From: Afifella sp. IM 167
GTDB lineage: Bacteria; Pseudomonadota; Alphaproteobacteria; Rhizobiales; Afifellaceae
DNA: 64,000 bases
Reading direction: 5' to 3'
Assembly: GCF_020144925.1 (NCBI RefSeq)
Contig: NZ_NSLC01000002.1
Span: 372,001-436,000, forward strand
Shown here: one piece after another, positions 37,587 to 46,131 of the stretch
Layout: each line of letters starts with the position of its first letter
How positions within the stretch are numbered: position 1 is the stretch's first letter
The notes under the pieces: model-generated
What the model was told of the DNA's origin: nothing
What the model saw: the letters and a program-made list of their open reading frames with translations, nothing else
The model's database searches: none
Made by a program: the position numbers and the translations under genes

Positions 37587-39203
37587 CTACATGCGAAAGA
37601 CGCCGAAACGCGTTTCTTCCACGGGCGCCTGCAGGCAGGCATGAAAGGCGAGCGAGAGCACATCGCGCGTCTCCGAAGGCAGGATGATCCCGTCGTCCCA
37701 GATCCGGGCGGTCGCGTAGTAGGGATTGCCCTGCGCCTCGTAGGTCTCGCGGATCGGCGCCTTGAAGGCCTCTTCCTCCTGTGCGCTCCAGGCGCCGCCT
37801 TCGGCTTCGATGTTGTCGCGCCGCACCGTGGCGAGAACCGAGGCCGCCTGCTCGCCGCCCATCACCGAGATGCGCGCATTCGGCCAGGCGAACAGGAACC
37901 GGGGCGAATAGGCCCGCCCGCACATGCCGTAATTGCCCGCGCCATAGGAGCCGCCGATGATCACGGTGATCTTCGGCACCGCCGCCGTCGCGACCGCCGT
38001 CACCAGCTTGGCGCCGTCCTTGGCGATGCCGCCGGCCTCGTACTGCGAGCCGACCATGAAGCCGGTGATGTTCTGCAGGAAGAGGAGCGGGATCCGCCGC
38101 TGGGCGCAGAGTTCAATGAAATGCGCGCCCTTCAGCGCCGATTCGGAAAACAGGATGCCGTTATTGGCCAGGATGCCGATCGGCACGCCGCCAAGATGGG
38201 CAAAGCCGGTGACGAGCGTTGCCCCGTAGAGCGGCTTGAATTCGTGAAAGCGCGATCCGTCGACGAGGCGGGCGATGACGTCGCGCACGTCGTACTGGCG
38301 CTTGAGGTCGACCGGCACGAGCCGCTCCAGGTCGCTCGAGGGATAGGCGGGCTCTTGCGGCTTGATGAGCGCGATATCCGGCGCCGCGGCCGGGCCGAGA
38401 TGGGCGACGATCTCGCGCGCGATTGCCAAGGCATGCGCATCGTCGATGGCGAGATGGTCGGCAACGCCGGACTTTCTCGCATGCACCTCCGCCCCGCCGA
38501 GATCGGTGGCCGAGACCACCTCCCCCGTCGCCGCCTTCACCAGCGGCGGCCCGCCGAGGAAGATCGTGCCCTGGCTTTCCTCGCCGGTGCCGCGCACGAT
38601 CACCGTCTCGTCGGACATGGCCGGCACATAGGCCCCGCCTGCCGTGCATGAGCCCATGACGACGGCGATCTGGGCAATGCCCCTCGCCGACATGTTCGCC
38701 TGGTTGAAGAAGATGCGGCCGAAATGCTCCCTGTCGGGAAACACTTCGGTCTGGTGCGGCAGGTTCGCACCGCCCGAATCAACGAGATAGATGCACGGCA
38801 GCCGGTTCTGCAGGGCGATTTCCTGGGCCCGCAGATGCTTCTTCACCGTCATCGGATAGTAGGTGCCGCCCTTGATGGTCGCATCGTTGGCGACGATCAT
38901 CACCAGCCGGCCACTGACGCGCCCGATGCCGGCGATGAGGCCGGCGCCGTGGATGGCGTCCTCGTACATGCCGTTTGCAGCGAGAGGCGAAAGCTCCAGG
39001 AAGGGCGCGCCGGTATCGAGAAGACGCGCCACCCGCTCGCGGGGCAGAAGCTTGCCGCGCGAAACGTGCCGCTCGCGCGCCTTTTGTGTGCCGCCGAGCG
39101 CGGCCTCGTGGCGGCGAGCCCGAAACGCCTCGCAAAGCTCGGCCCAGGCCGCGCCGTTCCCCTGCGCATCCGCCGGCGGTCGGCCCGCCTTCAGCAGGCT
39201 CAT
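37587..39203 (-). CDS. Acyl-CoA carboxyltransferase beta subunit (methylcrotonoyl-CoA carboxylase-like)
   Basis: The carboxyltransferase half of a biotin-dependent acyl-CoA carboxylase. The 538 residues show two crotonase-like carboxyltransferase domains: [20 protein letters not shown] and [19 protein letters not shown] in the first, [40 protein letters not shown] and [18 protein letters not shown] in the second. The ending ETRFGVFRM is characteristic of MccB, acting in leucine degradation. No biotin carboxylase/biotin-carrier gene is adjacent, which is unusual. Its ATG overlaps the stop of the upstream rhodanese gene. Geranyl-CoA or another short acyl-CoA substrate is possible. Confidence 0.9.
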   Translation of the reverse strand: MSLLKAGRPPADAQGNGAAWAELCEAFRARRHEAALGGTQKARERHVSRGKLLPRERVARLLDTGAPFLELSPLAANGMYEDAIHGAGLIAGIGRVSGRLVMIVANDATIKGGTYYPMTVKKHLRAQEIALQNRLPCIYLVDSGGANLPHQTEVFPDREHFGRIFFNQANMSARGIAQIAVVMGSCTAGGAYVPAMSDETVIVRGTGEESQGTIFLGGPPLVKAATGEVVSATDLGGAEVHARKSGVADHLAIDDAHALAIAREIVAHLGPAAAPDIALIKPQEPAYPSSDLERLVPVDLKRQYDVRDVIARLVDGSRFHEFKPLYGATLVTGFAHLGGVPIGILANNGILFSESALKGAHFIELCAQRRIPLLFLQNITGFMVGSQYEAGGIAKDGAKLVTAVATAAVPKITVIIGGSYGAGNYGMCGRAYSPRFLFAWPNARISVMGGEQAASVLATVRRDNIEAEGGAWSAQEEEAFKAPIRETYEAQGNPYYATARIWDDGIILPSETRDVLSLAFHACLQAPVEETRFGVFRM

Positions 39204-39631
39204 GCGCCGCCGCCTGCGCCCTTCTGCGGCTTCGGCGCGGGCGCTTCGACCTCGCCGCCGGCCTCCTTCCAGGCGGCGAAACCTCCGACGATATGGGCGA
39301 CGGGCGAAAGTCCCATCTCCTGCGCCGTCCGGGTCGCCAGCGCGGACCGCCAGCCGGCTGCGCAGAAGAAGATGAAGGTCTTGTCCTCGGAGAAGACCGG
39401 CTTGTGATAGGGGCTCTCAGGATCGATCCAGAATTCCAGCATGCCGCGCGGGCAGTGCTCGGCGCCCGGGATGGTCCCCTCGCGCTTCAGTTCGCGAATG
39501 TCGCGCAGGTCGATAAGAACGACCTCGCCCGCATCGCGTCGCGCTATCGCCTCTTCCGGCGTGAGGTTGGTGATCGACGTTTCGGCATCCTGAAGAAGCT
39601 GCCGGTAGCCCTTGGTGATCGTCTGCGCCAT
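39200..39631 (-). CDS. Rhodanese-like domain protein
   Basis: A single rhodanese (sulfurtransferase) domain of 143 residues. It shows [40 protein letters not shown] and the active-site loop [12 protein letters not shown] with the catalytic Cys, followed by [16 protein letters not shown]. The C-terminus is Ala/Pro/Lys-rich. ATG 39631 has GGGAGGA about 4-5 bases upstream; an upstream in-frame start is unsupported. It is coupled to the carboxyltransferase gene by a 4-base overlap. Substrate is unknown. Confidence 0.9.
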   Translation of the reverse strand: MAQTITKGYRQLLQDAETSITNLTPEEAIARRDAGEVVLIDLRDIRELKREGTIPGAEHCPRGMLEFWIDPESPYHKPVFSEDKTFIFFCAAGWRSALATRTAQEMGLSPVAHIVGGFAAWKEAGGEVEAPAPKPQKGAGGGA

Positions 39632-39729
39632 GCGTCCTCCCGCTTTTGCGGCGGAGATTAGCCCGGCGCGCAAGGCGAAGGAAAGGCACTCGCCGGGGGT
39701 TGCCCTCGGAGCCCCACACCGCAAAGCAA

Positions 39730-39757
39730 AAGGCGCGGATCTTGCGACCCGCGCCTT
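39730..39757 (-). terminator. Rho-independent terminator of the 41-residue gene
   Basis: A perfect 9-base stem, AAGGCGCGG at 39730-39738 and CCGCGCCTT at 39749-39757, with a 10-base loop. In the minus-strand direction it is followed by TTGCTTTGC. It starts 22 bases beyond the stop of the small membrane protein gene at 39780. Confidence 0.75.
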
Positions 39758-39779
39758 GTTCAACAGCCTTCCAGACGAG

Positions 39780-39905
39780 TTAGCTTACGGCGACCGCCGT
39801 AGCACCACCACTGACGATCAGCGAGATCACCAGAAGCAGTCCCGCACAGACCGCAAAAGTGACCACAGCCGCCCGCCAGCAGGACGGCTCGTTCAAATCG
39901 GGCAT
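39780..39905 (-). CDS. Small single-span membrane protein, 41 residues (unrecognised)
   Basis: A short reading frame beginning MPDLNEPSCWRAA and ending ATAVAVS, with one hydrophobic segment VVTFAVCAGLLLVISLIV that would cross the inner membrane. AAGGGG lies 7 bases before the ATG, and a good intrinsic terminator follows the stop, so it looks like a real single-gene transcript. I do not recognise the family. It lies between the rhodanese gene and a 520-base gap; it reads in the same direction as both neighbours. Confidence 0.65.
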   Translation of the reverse strand: MPDLNEPSCWRAAVVTFAVCAGLLLVISLIVSGGATAVAVS

Positions 39906-40427
39906 GCAAATCCCCTTTTGTCCCCGGAAGTTCAGGGCCTCCTCAGCGCCCCGGAACTCCCGAAAAATTACAGACTGTTACGGACGCCTTCAAGACACTT
40001 TGACGCGTATTTGCCCCAATTCGGCCCAGTTGTGGCTCCTGAGCCTCAGCTCCCATCCTTGCCGGAAGCTTGCGTCTCGCTTCAAAGCCCTTTCCGTTTC
40101 CCATTTCTGCGGTCTCCGAAAGAGCGCCGAATCACAGGCATTGCCTGGGGGAAAACAAAAATCCGTCCGTGAAGAACATCCGTCATGGCAGAACGGACCG
40201 CCATGCGAGGCTTACGCCGGCCGCCATCGAGCCGGTAGGATTGCCTTAAGGCTTGCGGCCCCGAGGCGGCGGGAATGTGGCGATGTGCAGTGCAAAACGC
40301 AAGCACCGATCGCGCTTCAGCCACAGCTTCGCGGCATAGCTGATATCCCTCCAAAGAATACCTGAAATATCGTTGTATTTCATATGCTTACGATAGACCG
40401 GAAACCGACCGATACGCCCTGTGAAGG
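39906..40427. other. Long intergenic region with lower GC
   Basis: About 520 bases between the small membrane protein and the mechanosensitive channel gene. It looks poorer in G+C than its surroundings. No reading frame here has a start with a ribosome-binding site and protein-like composition. A palindrome, TGAAATA-N6-TATTTCA, occurs at 40363-40382. The promoter of the 41-residue gene presumably lies at the low-coordinate end. Confidence 0.55.
40363..40382. promoter_or_regulatory. AT-rich palindrome downstream of the MscS-like gene
   Basis: TGAAATA at 40363-40369 and TATTTCA at 40376-40382 form perfect arms around six bases. It may be an operator or a weak hairpin; no gene start with a ribosome-binding site follows closely on either strand. 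Confidence 0.35.
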
Positions 40428-41798
40428 TTAATCGGTCGCACTTTCGCCGCCCTCGCCCGGCCCTCCCCCCGCGCCGGGCGCGGATCCTGCCGGCTCGGTG
40501 CGCAAGGGCCCCTGAAAGATCACCTCGCGATGCGGGAACGGGATCGACACGCCAGCCGCCTTGAAGGCGTCCCAGCAGGCGAGCAGCACCTGCCCGCGCA
40601 CATTGGTGAGCCCGTTCTGCGGGTCGCGAATCCAGAAGCGCAGGATGAAATCCAGCGAGGAATCGCCAAAACCCGTCAACCAGCAGACGGGCGGCGGCCC
40701 CGGCTGCACCCGCTCCACGCTCTTGGCCGCCTCGATGGCAAGCTTGCGCACTTCGTGAGGGTCGGAGGAGTAGGCGACGCCGAAATGGACGTCGAGCCGG
40801 ATCAGCGTGTCGGTGAAGGACCAGTTCACCACCTGCTGGGTGATGAAATCCTCGTTCGGAATCAAAAACTCCTTGCCGTCCCGCGTCACCACCGAGACGA
40901 AGCGCGCCCGAAGCTCGCGGATCCAGCCGAAGGTCTCGCCGAGCGAGATCGTGTCGCCGGGCTTTATCGACTTGTCGAGCAGGATGATCATCCCAGAGAT
41001 GAAGTTGGAGACGACCTTCTGCAGGCCGAAGCCGATGCCGACGCCGAGCGCGCCGGAGAAGACGGTGAGCGCCGTGATGTCGATTCCGAGCGCCGTCAGC
41101 GCCGTCGCGCCGGCCGCCACGACGAGGCTGAACTTGACCACCTTGCCGAGGAGAACCCTGAGCGTGGGGGTGAGATCGTTCGCCTTCTCCAGCCGTTGCT
41201 CGAGGAAATTGCCGGCAACGACGGCAGCCCACAGAAGCCCTGTGAGGAGCAGCGCGGCCTGGATGAGAAAGAGAAGCGAAAGCCGGAAGGTGCCGAGCTG
41301 CAGCGCCGCCGAATCGAGAAGCAGGGTCGCCTCGTCGAGGAAGCCGGTGATACGCAGCGCCACGTAGATCCATGCAATGACCGCCACGAAGCGCGCCAGC
41401 ATGCGGTTGCGGATGAGCCGCGAGACGATCGAGATGACCACCCAGGCGCCCACGAGCGAGGCGGCGATCTCCACCATGTAGGTGCGGCTCGGCCAGGTAA
41501 GCGAGCGCATCACGACAAGGATCGCCAGCAGCACGAGCGACATGACGATCCAGCGCGTCCGCCTCAGGACGAGCGCCAGGAAGCGAAGGAGGCGCGGCTG
41601 ACCTCTGATGGCGCGCACCCGCCCCTCAAGTCGCCGCTCCACGATGCGGCCCAGGAGGAGGCTGCCGACGACGGCGGCGGCGATGATGGCGATCTGGATC
41701 AGCGTCCAGGGACGCACGAGGAGGCCGATCCACTGAAAGAGCGCCGTCTCAGCCTCGCCGAGCATTGCCGCGACCTCAGCTTCCTTGAACCACTCCAC
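40428..41798 (-). CDS. Mechanosensitive ion channel family protein (MscS-like)
   Basis: A MscS-type channel protein of 456 residues that would open under membrane tension on osmotic downshock. Several hydrophobic helices precede the pore helix ALTALGIDITALTVFSGALG, followed by VGIGFGLQKVVSNFISGMIILL and the cytoplasmic beta-domain with KPGDTISLGETFGWIRELRA and LIPNEDFITQQVVNWSFTD. The extra N-terminal helices (about residues 20-200) make it larger than E. coli MscS (286). The C-terminal tail is Gly/Pro/Glu-rich. It is downstream of a YdcF-family gene on the same strand. Confidence 0.93.
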   Translation of the reverse strand: MEWFKEAEVAAMLGEAETALFQWIGLLVRPWTLIQIAIIAAAVVGSLLLGRIVERRLEGRVRAIRGQPRLLRFLALVLRRTRWIVMSLVLLAILVVMRSLTWPSRTYMVEIAASLVGAWVVISIVSRLIRNRMLARFVAVIAWIYVALRITGFLDEATLLLDSAALQLGTFRLSLLFLIQAALLLTGLLWAAVVAGNFLEQRLEKANDLTPTLRVLLGKVVKFSLVVAAGATALTALGIDITALTVFSGALGVGIGFGLQKVVSNFISGMIILLDKSIKPGDTISLGETFGWIRELRARFVSVVTRDGKEFLIPNEDFITQQVVNWSFTDTLIRLDVHFGVAYSSDPHEVRKLAIEAAKSVERVQPGPPPVCWLTGFGDSSLDFILRFWIRDPQNGLTNVRGQVLLACWDAFKAAGVSIPFPHREVIFQGPLRTEPAGSAPGAGGGPGEGGESATD

Positions 41799-41895
41799 CA
41801 GCCGCTACCTCTCCTTGAGCACCGAGACACTCTAACGTTCTTGCGGACAGGGACGATCCAGCCCGGCTCGCCCTCGTCCGGAGTACGGGCGGCCG

Positions 41896-42702
41896 CTAAT
41901 CGGTCTGCGGTCCCGGAAAAAGGCTGCTGACGCGGCCGGTTAGCCGATAGGCGAGAAGCCCCGCCCATTCGCGCGCAGCGATGTCGGTCCGCTCAAGGCC
42001 AGCGCCGATCCGCGAGAACGGCAGCAGCCAGTCATCGGCGGCAGCGCGGTAGTCGACCGGATAGGCGGTGACGGGAAAACCGGCCGCGCGGAAACAGCCG
42101 ATGGCGCGCGGCATGTGGTAGGCGGAGGTCACGAGCCACCATGTCTCGTCCGGCTTCGGCTCCACCAGCCTCTTGGAGAATCTGGCGTTCTCCGCGGTAT
42201 TGCGGGAATCGGGCTCCAGCTCCACGCGACCCGGCGCAAGGCCGAGGTCTTCCGCGACCGACCCGATGAGGCTCGCTTCAGATTCCGGGCTGTCGAGGAC
42301 GAGGAGGCCCGTCCCGCCTGAAAAGACAATCCGCGCTTTCGGATAGGCACGCGCCAGCTCGATCATCGCGAGCACGCGGTCACCGGCTTCCGTCAGCTCC
42401 AGACCGGAACCGCGCAACGAGCTGACACGATCGGAGAGCGCGCCGCCAAGAATGATGATGCCGTCCGGCGCCGGCGCATCGGCCGAGGGACGTTCGAAGC
42501 GATTCTCGAGCGGCAGGATCAGCCAGTTTGCCACCGGTCCCCAGCCGCAGGCGGCAAGGAGAACGAGCGAGGTGGTGAGCGCCGCCCCGCCGAAAAGCCT
42601 GAATCTCAGAAGAAGGAGCGCCCCGCCGAGGAGGGCGAGAACGAGGAGAGCGTTGGAAGGGGCGAGAAAGAACCCGCCGACCTTGGAGACGATAAAGAAC
42701 AT
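41896..42702 (-). CDS. YdcF/ElyC family protein (DUF218)
   Basis: A 268-residue protein with two N-terminal hydrophobic helices (residues about 8-55) and a DUF218 domain: DGIIILGGALSDRVS, RIVFSGGTGLLV, DSRNTAENARFSKRLV and WWLVTSAYHMPRAIGCFRAAG. The family includes ElyC and SanA, envelope proteins linked to peptidoglycan or lipid-carrier metabolism in E. coli. The domain should lie in the periplasm. It is followed by the MscS-like gene. Confidence 0.88.
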   Translation of the reverse strand: MFFIVSKVGGFFLAPSNALLVLALLGGALLLLRFRLFGGAALTTSLVLLAACGWGPVANWLILPLENRFERPSADAPAPDGIIILGGALSDRVSSLRGSGLELTEAGDRVLAMIELARAYPKARIVFSGGTGLLVLDSPESEASLIGSVAEDLGLAPGRVELEPDSRNTAENARFSKRLVEPKPDETWWLVTSAYHMPRAIGCFRAAGFPVTAYPVDYRAAADDWLLPFSRIGAGLERTDIAAREWAGLLAYRLTGRVSSLFPGPQTD

Positions 42703-42796
42703 CGCTCTTCCTTCGAAAAAGCGCGCGGGGAAGAAGCGATGCCCGATTCAGCCGCGCCGGCCAAGCGGCGCGGCCGGTACCGGCGACAAAGCGGCC

Positions 42797-43630
42797 TCAG
42801 GCCGCCTCGTCCCATTGCGGAGCCCAGTCGGGATCGACCTCGCGCCCATCCGGCCGCGCGAGGCCCGAGATCCGGCCCATTTCCTCCGGCGTCAGGGCGA
42901 AGTCCTCGATATCGATGTTCTCGCGCACCCGTTCCGCGTTTGAAGAGCGCGGGATGGCAATGACGCCCTCCTGCTGGACGTGCCAGCGCAGGACGACCTG
43001 CGCGGGGGTCCTGTCCTTCTCCTCGGCGATTTCCATGACCACCTTTTCCTCCAGCACCGAGCCTCGCGCGATCGGCGCATAGTCGGTCATGGCAAGGCCA
43101 TGCTTGCGGCAGGCCGCGTGCACGACGCGCTGGTCGAGATAGGGATGATGCTCGACCTGGTTGGCAACGAGCGGTTCGTCGGCGTGGCGCATCGCTGCCT
43201 CGAGCAGCGGCGCGGTGAAATTGGATACGCCGACATGCCTTGCCAGCCCCTGCTTCTTCGCCTTGCAGAGCGAGCGGATCTGCTCGTCGAAGGGAATGTC
43301 CGGGCTCGGCCAGTGAATGAGGAGGAGATCGACCTGATCGAGGCCGAGGCGCTTCAGGCTCTCCTCGGCCGAGCGCTGGAAGTCTCCCTCGCGCAGCTGG
43401 TCGTACCAGACCTTGGTGGTGACGAAGATGTCGTCGCGCGGGGTGACGTGATTCTTCAGCGCGTCGCCGACGGCCACCTCGTTCTCGTACGCCGCCGCGG
43501 TATCGATATGCCGGTATCCGGCGTCGAGCGCGACTTCCACCATATGCCGGCATACGTCGTCGCGCAGCCGCCAGGTGCCGAAGCCGATGGCCGGGATCTC
43601 TGCGCCATTTGCCGATACGGTGAGTGTCAT
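42797..43630 (-). CDS. Aldo/keto reductase
   Basis: An NADPH-dependent TIM-barrel reductase of 277 residues. The catalytic tetrad is visible: Asp and Tyr in GYRHIDTAAAYENEVAVG, Lys in VTTKVW and His in LLLIHWPSPD. The cofactor-binding end is AIPRSSNAERVRENIDI. It resembles 2,5-diketo-gluconate reductase-like members. ATG 43630 has AAGGAG upstream; an in-frame extension of 43 residues is not family-like. Its substrate is not known. A GC hairpin without a T-run lies downstream at 42751-42774. Confidence 0.92.
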   Translation of the reverse strand: MTLTVSANGAEIPAIGFGTWRLRDDVCRHMVEVALDAGYRHIDTAAAYENEVAVGDALKNHVTPRDDIFVTTKVWYDQLREGDFQRSAEESLKRLGLDQVDLLLIHWPSPDIPFDEQIRSLCKAKKQGLARHVGVSNFTAPLLEAAMRHADEPLVANQVEHHPYLDQRVVHAACRKHGLAMTDYAPIARGSVLEEKVVMEIAEEKDRTPAQVVLRWHVQQEGVIAIPRSSNAERVRENIDIEDFALTPEEMGRISGLARPDGREVDPDWAPQWDEAA

Positions 43631-43723
43631 GGCTGCTCCTTCGTGGCGTTTCCGATGATGGCCGGAAAACTGGTGCGGTGCGGGAGCGGTTCCATCATCC
43701 GGTCGGACGGCGGGGAAAAGGAA

Positions 43724-43743
43724 GAGCCGCCCGAGGGCGGCTC
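43724..43743 (-). terminator. Rho-independent terminator after cytochrome c peroxidase
   Basis: An 8-base stem GAGCCGCC/GGCGGCTC with a 4-base loop, 28 bases past the peroxidase stop on the minus strand. The minus-strand tail is TTCCTTTTCC, a moderate T-tract. Confidence 0.7.
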
Positions 43744-43770
43744 CGGTTCTCATCCGCAAGGATCGTTTCC

Positions 43771-44829
43771 TCAGCCGTCCTGGCCCGGCAGGGTCAGCAC
43801 CGGCGGGGGCGTGGTGTCCGTGCTCGCCGGCAGGATCGGGTATTCGACCTGCGGCTGCTCGCCCGTCAGAGCGTGCAGGAAGGCGACGATCGCGTCGACT
43901 TCCTCTTCGGAGAGCTCGGTGCCCAGCTGGGCGGTCGCCATCACTTCCACCGCCTGGCGCAGGCTCCAGACCTGACCGGAATGGAAGTAGGGCGCGGTCA
44001 GCGCGACATTGCGCAGGGAACCTGCACGAAAGACGTACTCGTCCGAGGCCGTCTGGGTCACGGCAAAGCGACCCTTGTCGGCGCGCGGCAGGATGTCGGC
44101 GCCGGGCTGCTCGACGACGCCGAACGGGAAGTATGCCTGACCACCGACATTGACGCCCGAGTGGCAGGTGGCGCAGCCCTTGTCCATGAACAGGGCAAGG
44201 CCTTCCTTCTGCTGGTCGGTCATGGCGTTCGTGTTGCCGTCGAGGAATTGATCGAAGGGCGAGGCCGGAGTGACGAGGGTCACCTCGAAGGCCTCGATCG
44301 CCTTGGCGACGTTGTCGAGCTTGACCGGGTCGTCGTCACCGGGAAAGGCCACGTCGAACAGGTCCTTGTAGTCCTCCATGCTGTTCAGGACCTCGAGCAC
44401 CCGCTCCGGCGTGGAGTTCATCTCCACCGCGGCCTGCATGGGGCCGACGGCCTGCGCCTTCAGGTCTTCCGCGCGCCCGTCCCAGAACTGGGCGATGTTG
44501 AAGACCGCGTTGAGCACGGTCGGCGCATTGCGCGGGCCGCGCTGCCAGCCGTGTCCGACGGAGGTCGGCTGCAGATCGGTGCCGCCGAGGCCGAGATTGT
44601 GGCAGGTATTGCAGCTCAGAAGGTGACTGGAGGACAGCCGCGGGTCAAAATAGAGCATCTTGCCGAGCTCTACCTTCTCGCGGGTAATCGCATTGTGTTC
44701 CGGCGCCTGGACCAGCGTCGGGATGGGATCGAAAATCTCGTTGGCCTGGGTCATCAATTGGTCGTCGGCAGCCTGCGCTGCCGTGCCGAGACCGGCAGCC
44801 ATCAGGAGCGAGACCAGCAAGCGGTTCAT
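43771..44829 (-). CDS. Cytochrome c peroxidase (di-haem, MauG/CcpA family)
   Basis: A periplasmic di-haem peroxidase that reduces hydrogen peroxide with electrons from cytochrome c. The signal peptide runs MNRLLVSLLMAAGLGTAAQA. Two haem-c motifs, CNTCH and CATCH, sit in N- and C-terminal domains; RNAPTVLNAVF, FWDGRAEDLKAQA and YFHSGQVWSLRQAVEVM are family segments, the last near the distal C-terminal haem ligand. Length 352 is normal. ATG 44829 has GGAG 6 bases upstream. An FNR/FixK-like box at 44989-45002 upstream suggests induction under low oxygen, as for several bacterial Ccp genes. Confidence 0.95.
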   Translation of the reverse strand: MNRLLVSLLMAAGLGTAAQAADDQLMTQANEIFDPIPTLVQAPEHNAITREKVELGKMLYFDPRLSSSHLLSCNTCHNLGLGGTDLQPTSVGHGWQRGPRNAPTVLNAVFNIAQFWDGRAEDLKAQAVGPMQAAVEMNSTPERVLEVLNSMEDYKDLFDVAFPGDDDPVKLDNVAKAIEAFEVTLVTPASPFDQFLDGNTNAMTDQQKEGLALFMDKGCATCHSGVNVGGQAYFPFGVVEQPGADILPRADKGRFAVTQTASDEYVFRAGSLRNVALTAPYFHSGQVWSLRQAVEVMATAQLGTELSEEEVDAIVAFLHALTGEQPQVEYPILPASTDTTPPPVLTLPGQDG

Positions 44830-44988
44830 CGCGCTCTCCATGGTTAGGGAGTGCCGCGAGAACATCGAGCGAACCGCGAATCGGCGACCGTTTCGCTGCG
44901 GTTTGGAGTATATCGCCCGCTGATCCTCGCGACCTCTCATTGCCTCAAGGTCGCGTGCGAAGTCTCGCGCCGCAGCTCGCCGTCAGAT

Positions 44989-45002
44989 TTGACTTAGATC
45001 AA
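44989..45002. promoter_or_regulatory. FNR/FixK-type box upstream of cytochrome c peroxidase
   Basis: TTGAC-TTAG-ATCAA matches the FNR/FixK consensus TTGAT-N4-ATCAA at 9 of 10 positions. It is centred 166 bases before the peroxidase ATG, in the gap between peroxidase and the end of the CDF transporter gene, so the peroxidase is the only gene it could serve directly. An AGTATA (minus-strand TATACT) at 44907-44912 could be the -10 element. Confidence 0.6.
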
Positions 45003-45058
45003 TTCTAAACTAGAAGGACGATTCTGTCGCATCCAGAAAACGCCCTTCAGCACTGAGA

Positions 45059-46018
45059 CTAGCTCTGATGCCCCTCGGCGGCGGCAAGAGCGGCCGCCTC
45101 CATCTCATGATGGTCTTCCGCCGACTGCACCTCGATGAAGAGCCTCAGGATCCGCGGGAAGCGCGACTTGATCTCGATCTCAAGATCGTGGATCGCCTCT
45201 TCGACCGCCCCCGCCGTGAGGTCGTTCTCGAAATCGATCGAGACCGCGAGAAGGATGTCGTTCGGTCCGCGATGCAGCGTGCGGATCTCGTTGATCGCGC
45301 TGACAGCGCGGTGCTTTTCGATGATCTGGCGAATCGCCTGCACGGTCTCCGGATCGGCCGATTCGCCGATGAGGAGACCTTTCGTCTCGATGGCCAGAAG
45401 CAGCGCCGTCATGCCGAGGATGAGGCCGATGCCGATCGAGGCTGCCCCGTCGAGCCAGGGCATCTCCAGATAGGCGGCGAGCGTCACGCCGATCAGGGCA
45501 ACGAAAAGACCGAGCATCGCCGCCGTATCCTCGAAGAGCACGGTGAAGACCGTCGGGTCCTTCGACTGGCGAATCGCGGAAAGGAAACTCCGTCCGTTGC
45601 GGCTCTTCTGGAACTCCTTGTAGGCGATCGTCCAGGCGACACCCTCGAACACCATCGCCAGGACGAGGACGATGTAGTTCACCATCGGGCTGCTGATCTC
45701 GTGCGGATCGATGATCTTCTGCACGCCCTCATACATGGAAACGCCCGCCCCGACCGCGAAGATCAGGATCGCGACGACGAAGGCCCAGAAATAGATTTCC
45801 GATGCGTAGCCGAAGGGATGCGCCCGGTCGGCCGGCCGCTTCGAGCGCCGGATACCGTAAAGGAGGAGACCCTGGTTGCCGGTATCGACCAGCGAATGGA
45901 TGCCTTCCGAGAGCATGGCGGAGGAGCCCGTATAGGCCGCAGCCGCGAACTTCGTCACCGCGATCAGCGCGTTGCCCACGAGCGCGGCATAGATGACCTT
46001 GTTCGAACCCGACGCCAT
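45059..46018 (-). CDS. Cation diffusion facilitator family transporter
   Basis: A metal/proton antiporter (zinc, iron, manganese or similar) of 319 residues. Six hydrophobic segments are visible; helix II carries [19 protein letters not shown] with the HxxxD metal site, and helix [17 protein letters not shown] its counterpart. A C-terminal ferredoxin-like cytoplasmic domain starts around residue 215 ([18 protein letters not shown]). ATG 46018 is preferred to an upstream in-frame GTG because AAGGA lies about 10 bases before it. Metal specificity is not evident. It is divergent from trmFO. Confidence 0.92.
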   Translation of the reverse strand: MASGSNKVIYAALVGNALIAVTKFAAAAYTGSSAMLSEGIHSLVDTGNQGLLLYGIRRSKRPADRAHPFGYASEIYFWAFVVAILIFAVGAGVSMYEGVQKIIDPHEISSPMVNYIVLVLAMVFEGVAWTIAYKEFQKSRNGRSFLSAIRQSKDPTVFTVLFEDTAAMLGLFVALIGVTLAAYLEMPWLDGAASIGIGLILGMTALLLAIETKGLLIGESADPETVQAIRQIIEKHRAVSAINEIRTLHRGPNDILLAVSIDFENDLTAGAVEEAIHDLEIEIKSRFPRILRLFIEVQSAEDHHEMEAAALAAAEGHQS

Positions 46019-46131
46019 ATTTCGCTTTTCCTTCTGTGCTGCGACTGCCACCTCTTGCGATCCGAGGCCCGAGCGTCAACATTCCCGACCATGAAGCGTT
46101 GCATTTTCACGTGTCGCACCGGAGACGGGCG

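Noticed and set aside
39612-40172. 186-codon plus-strand frame across the rhodanese start and the small membrane gene
   Set aside because: It overlaps two better supported minus-strand genes and a terminator, and has no recognisable features.
40082-40354. 90-codon minus-strand frame in the long gap below the MscS-like gene
   Set aside because: It needs a TTG start, shows no domain-like pattern and the better ribosome-binding sequence nearby leads to a frame that stops after six codons.
42751-42774. GC hairpin GCCGCGCC/GGCGCGGC after the aldo/keto reductase gene
   Set aside because: No T-tract on either side and a GC-rich surrounding; could easily arise by chance.
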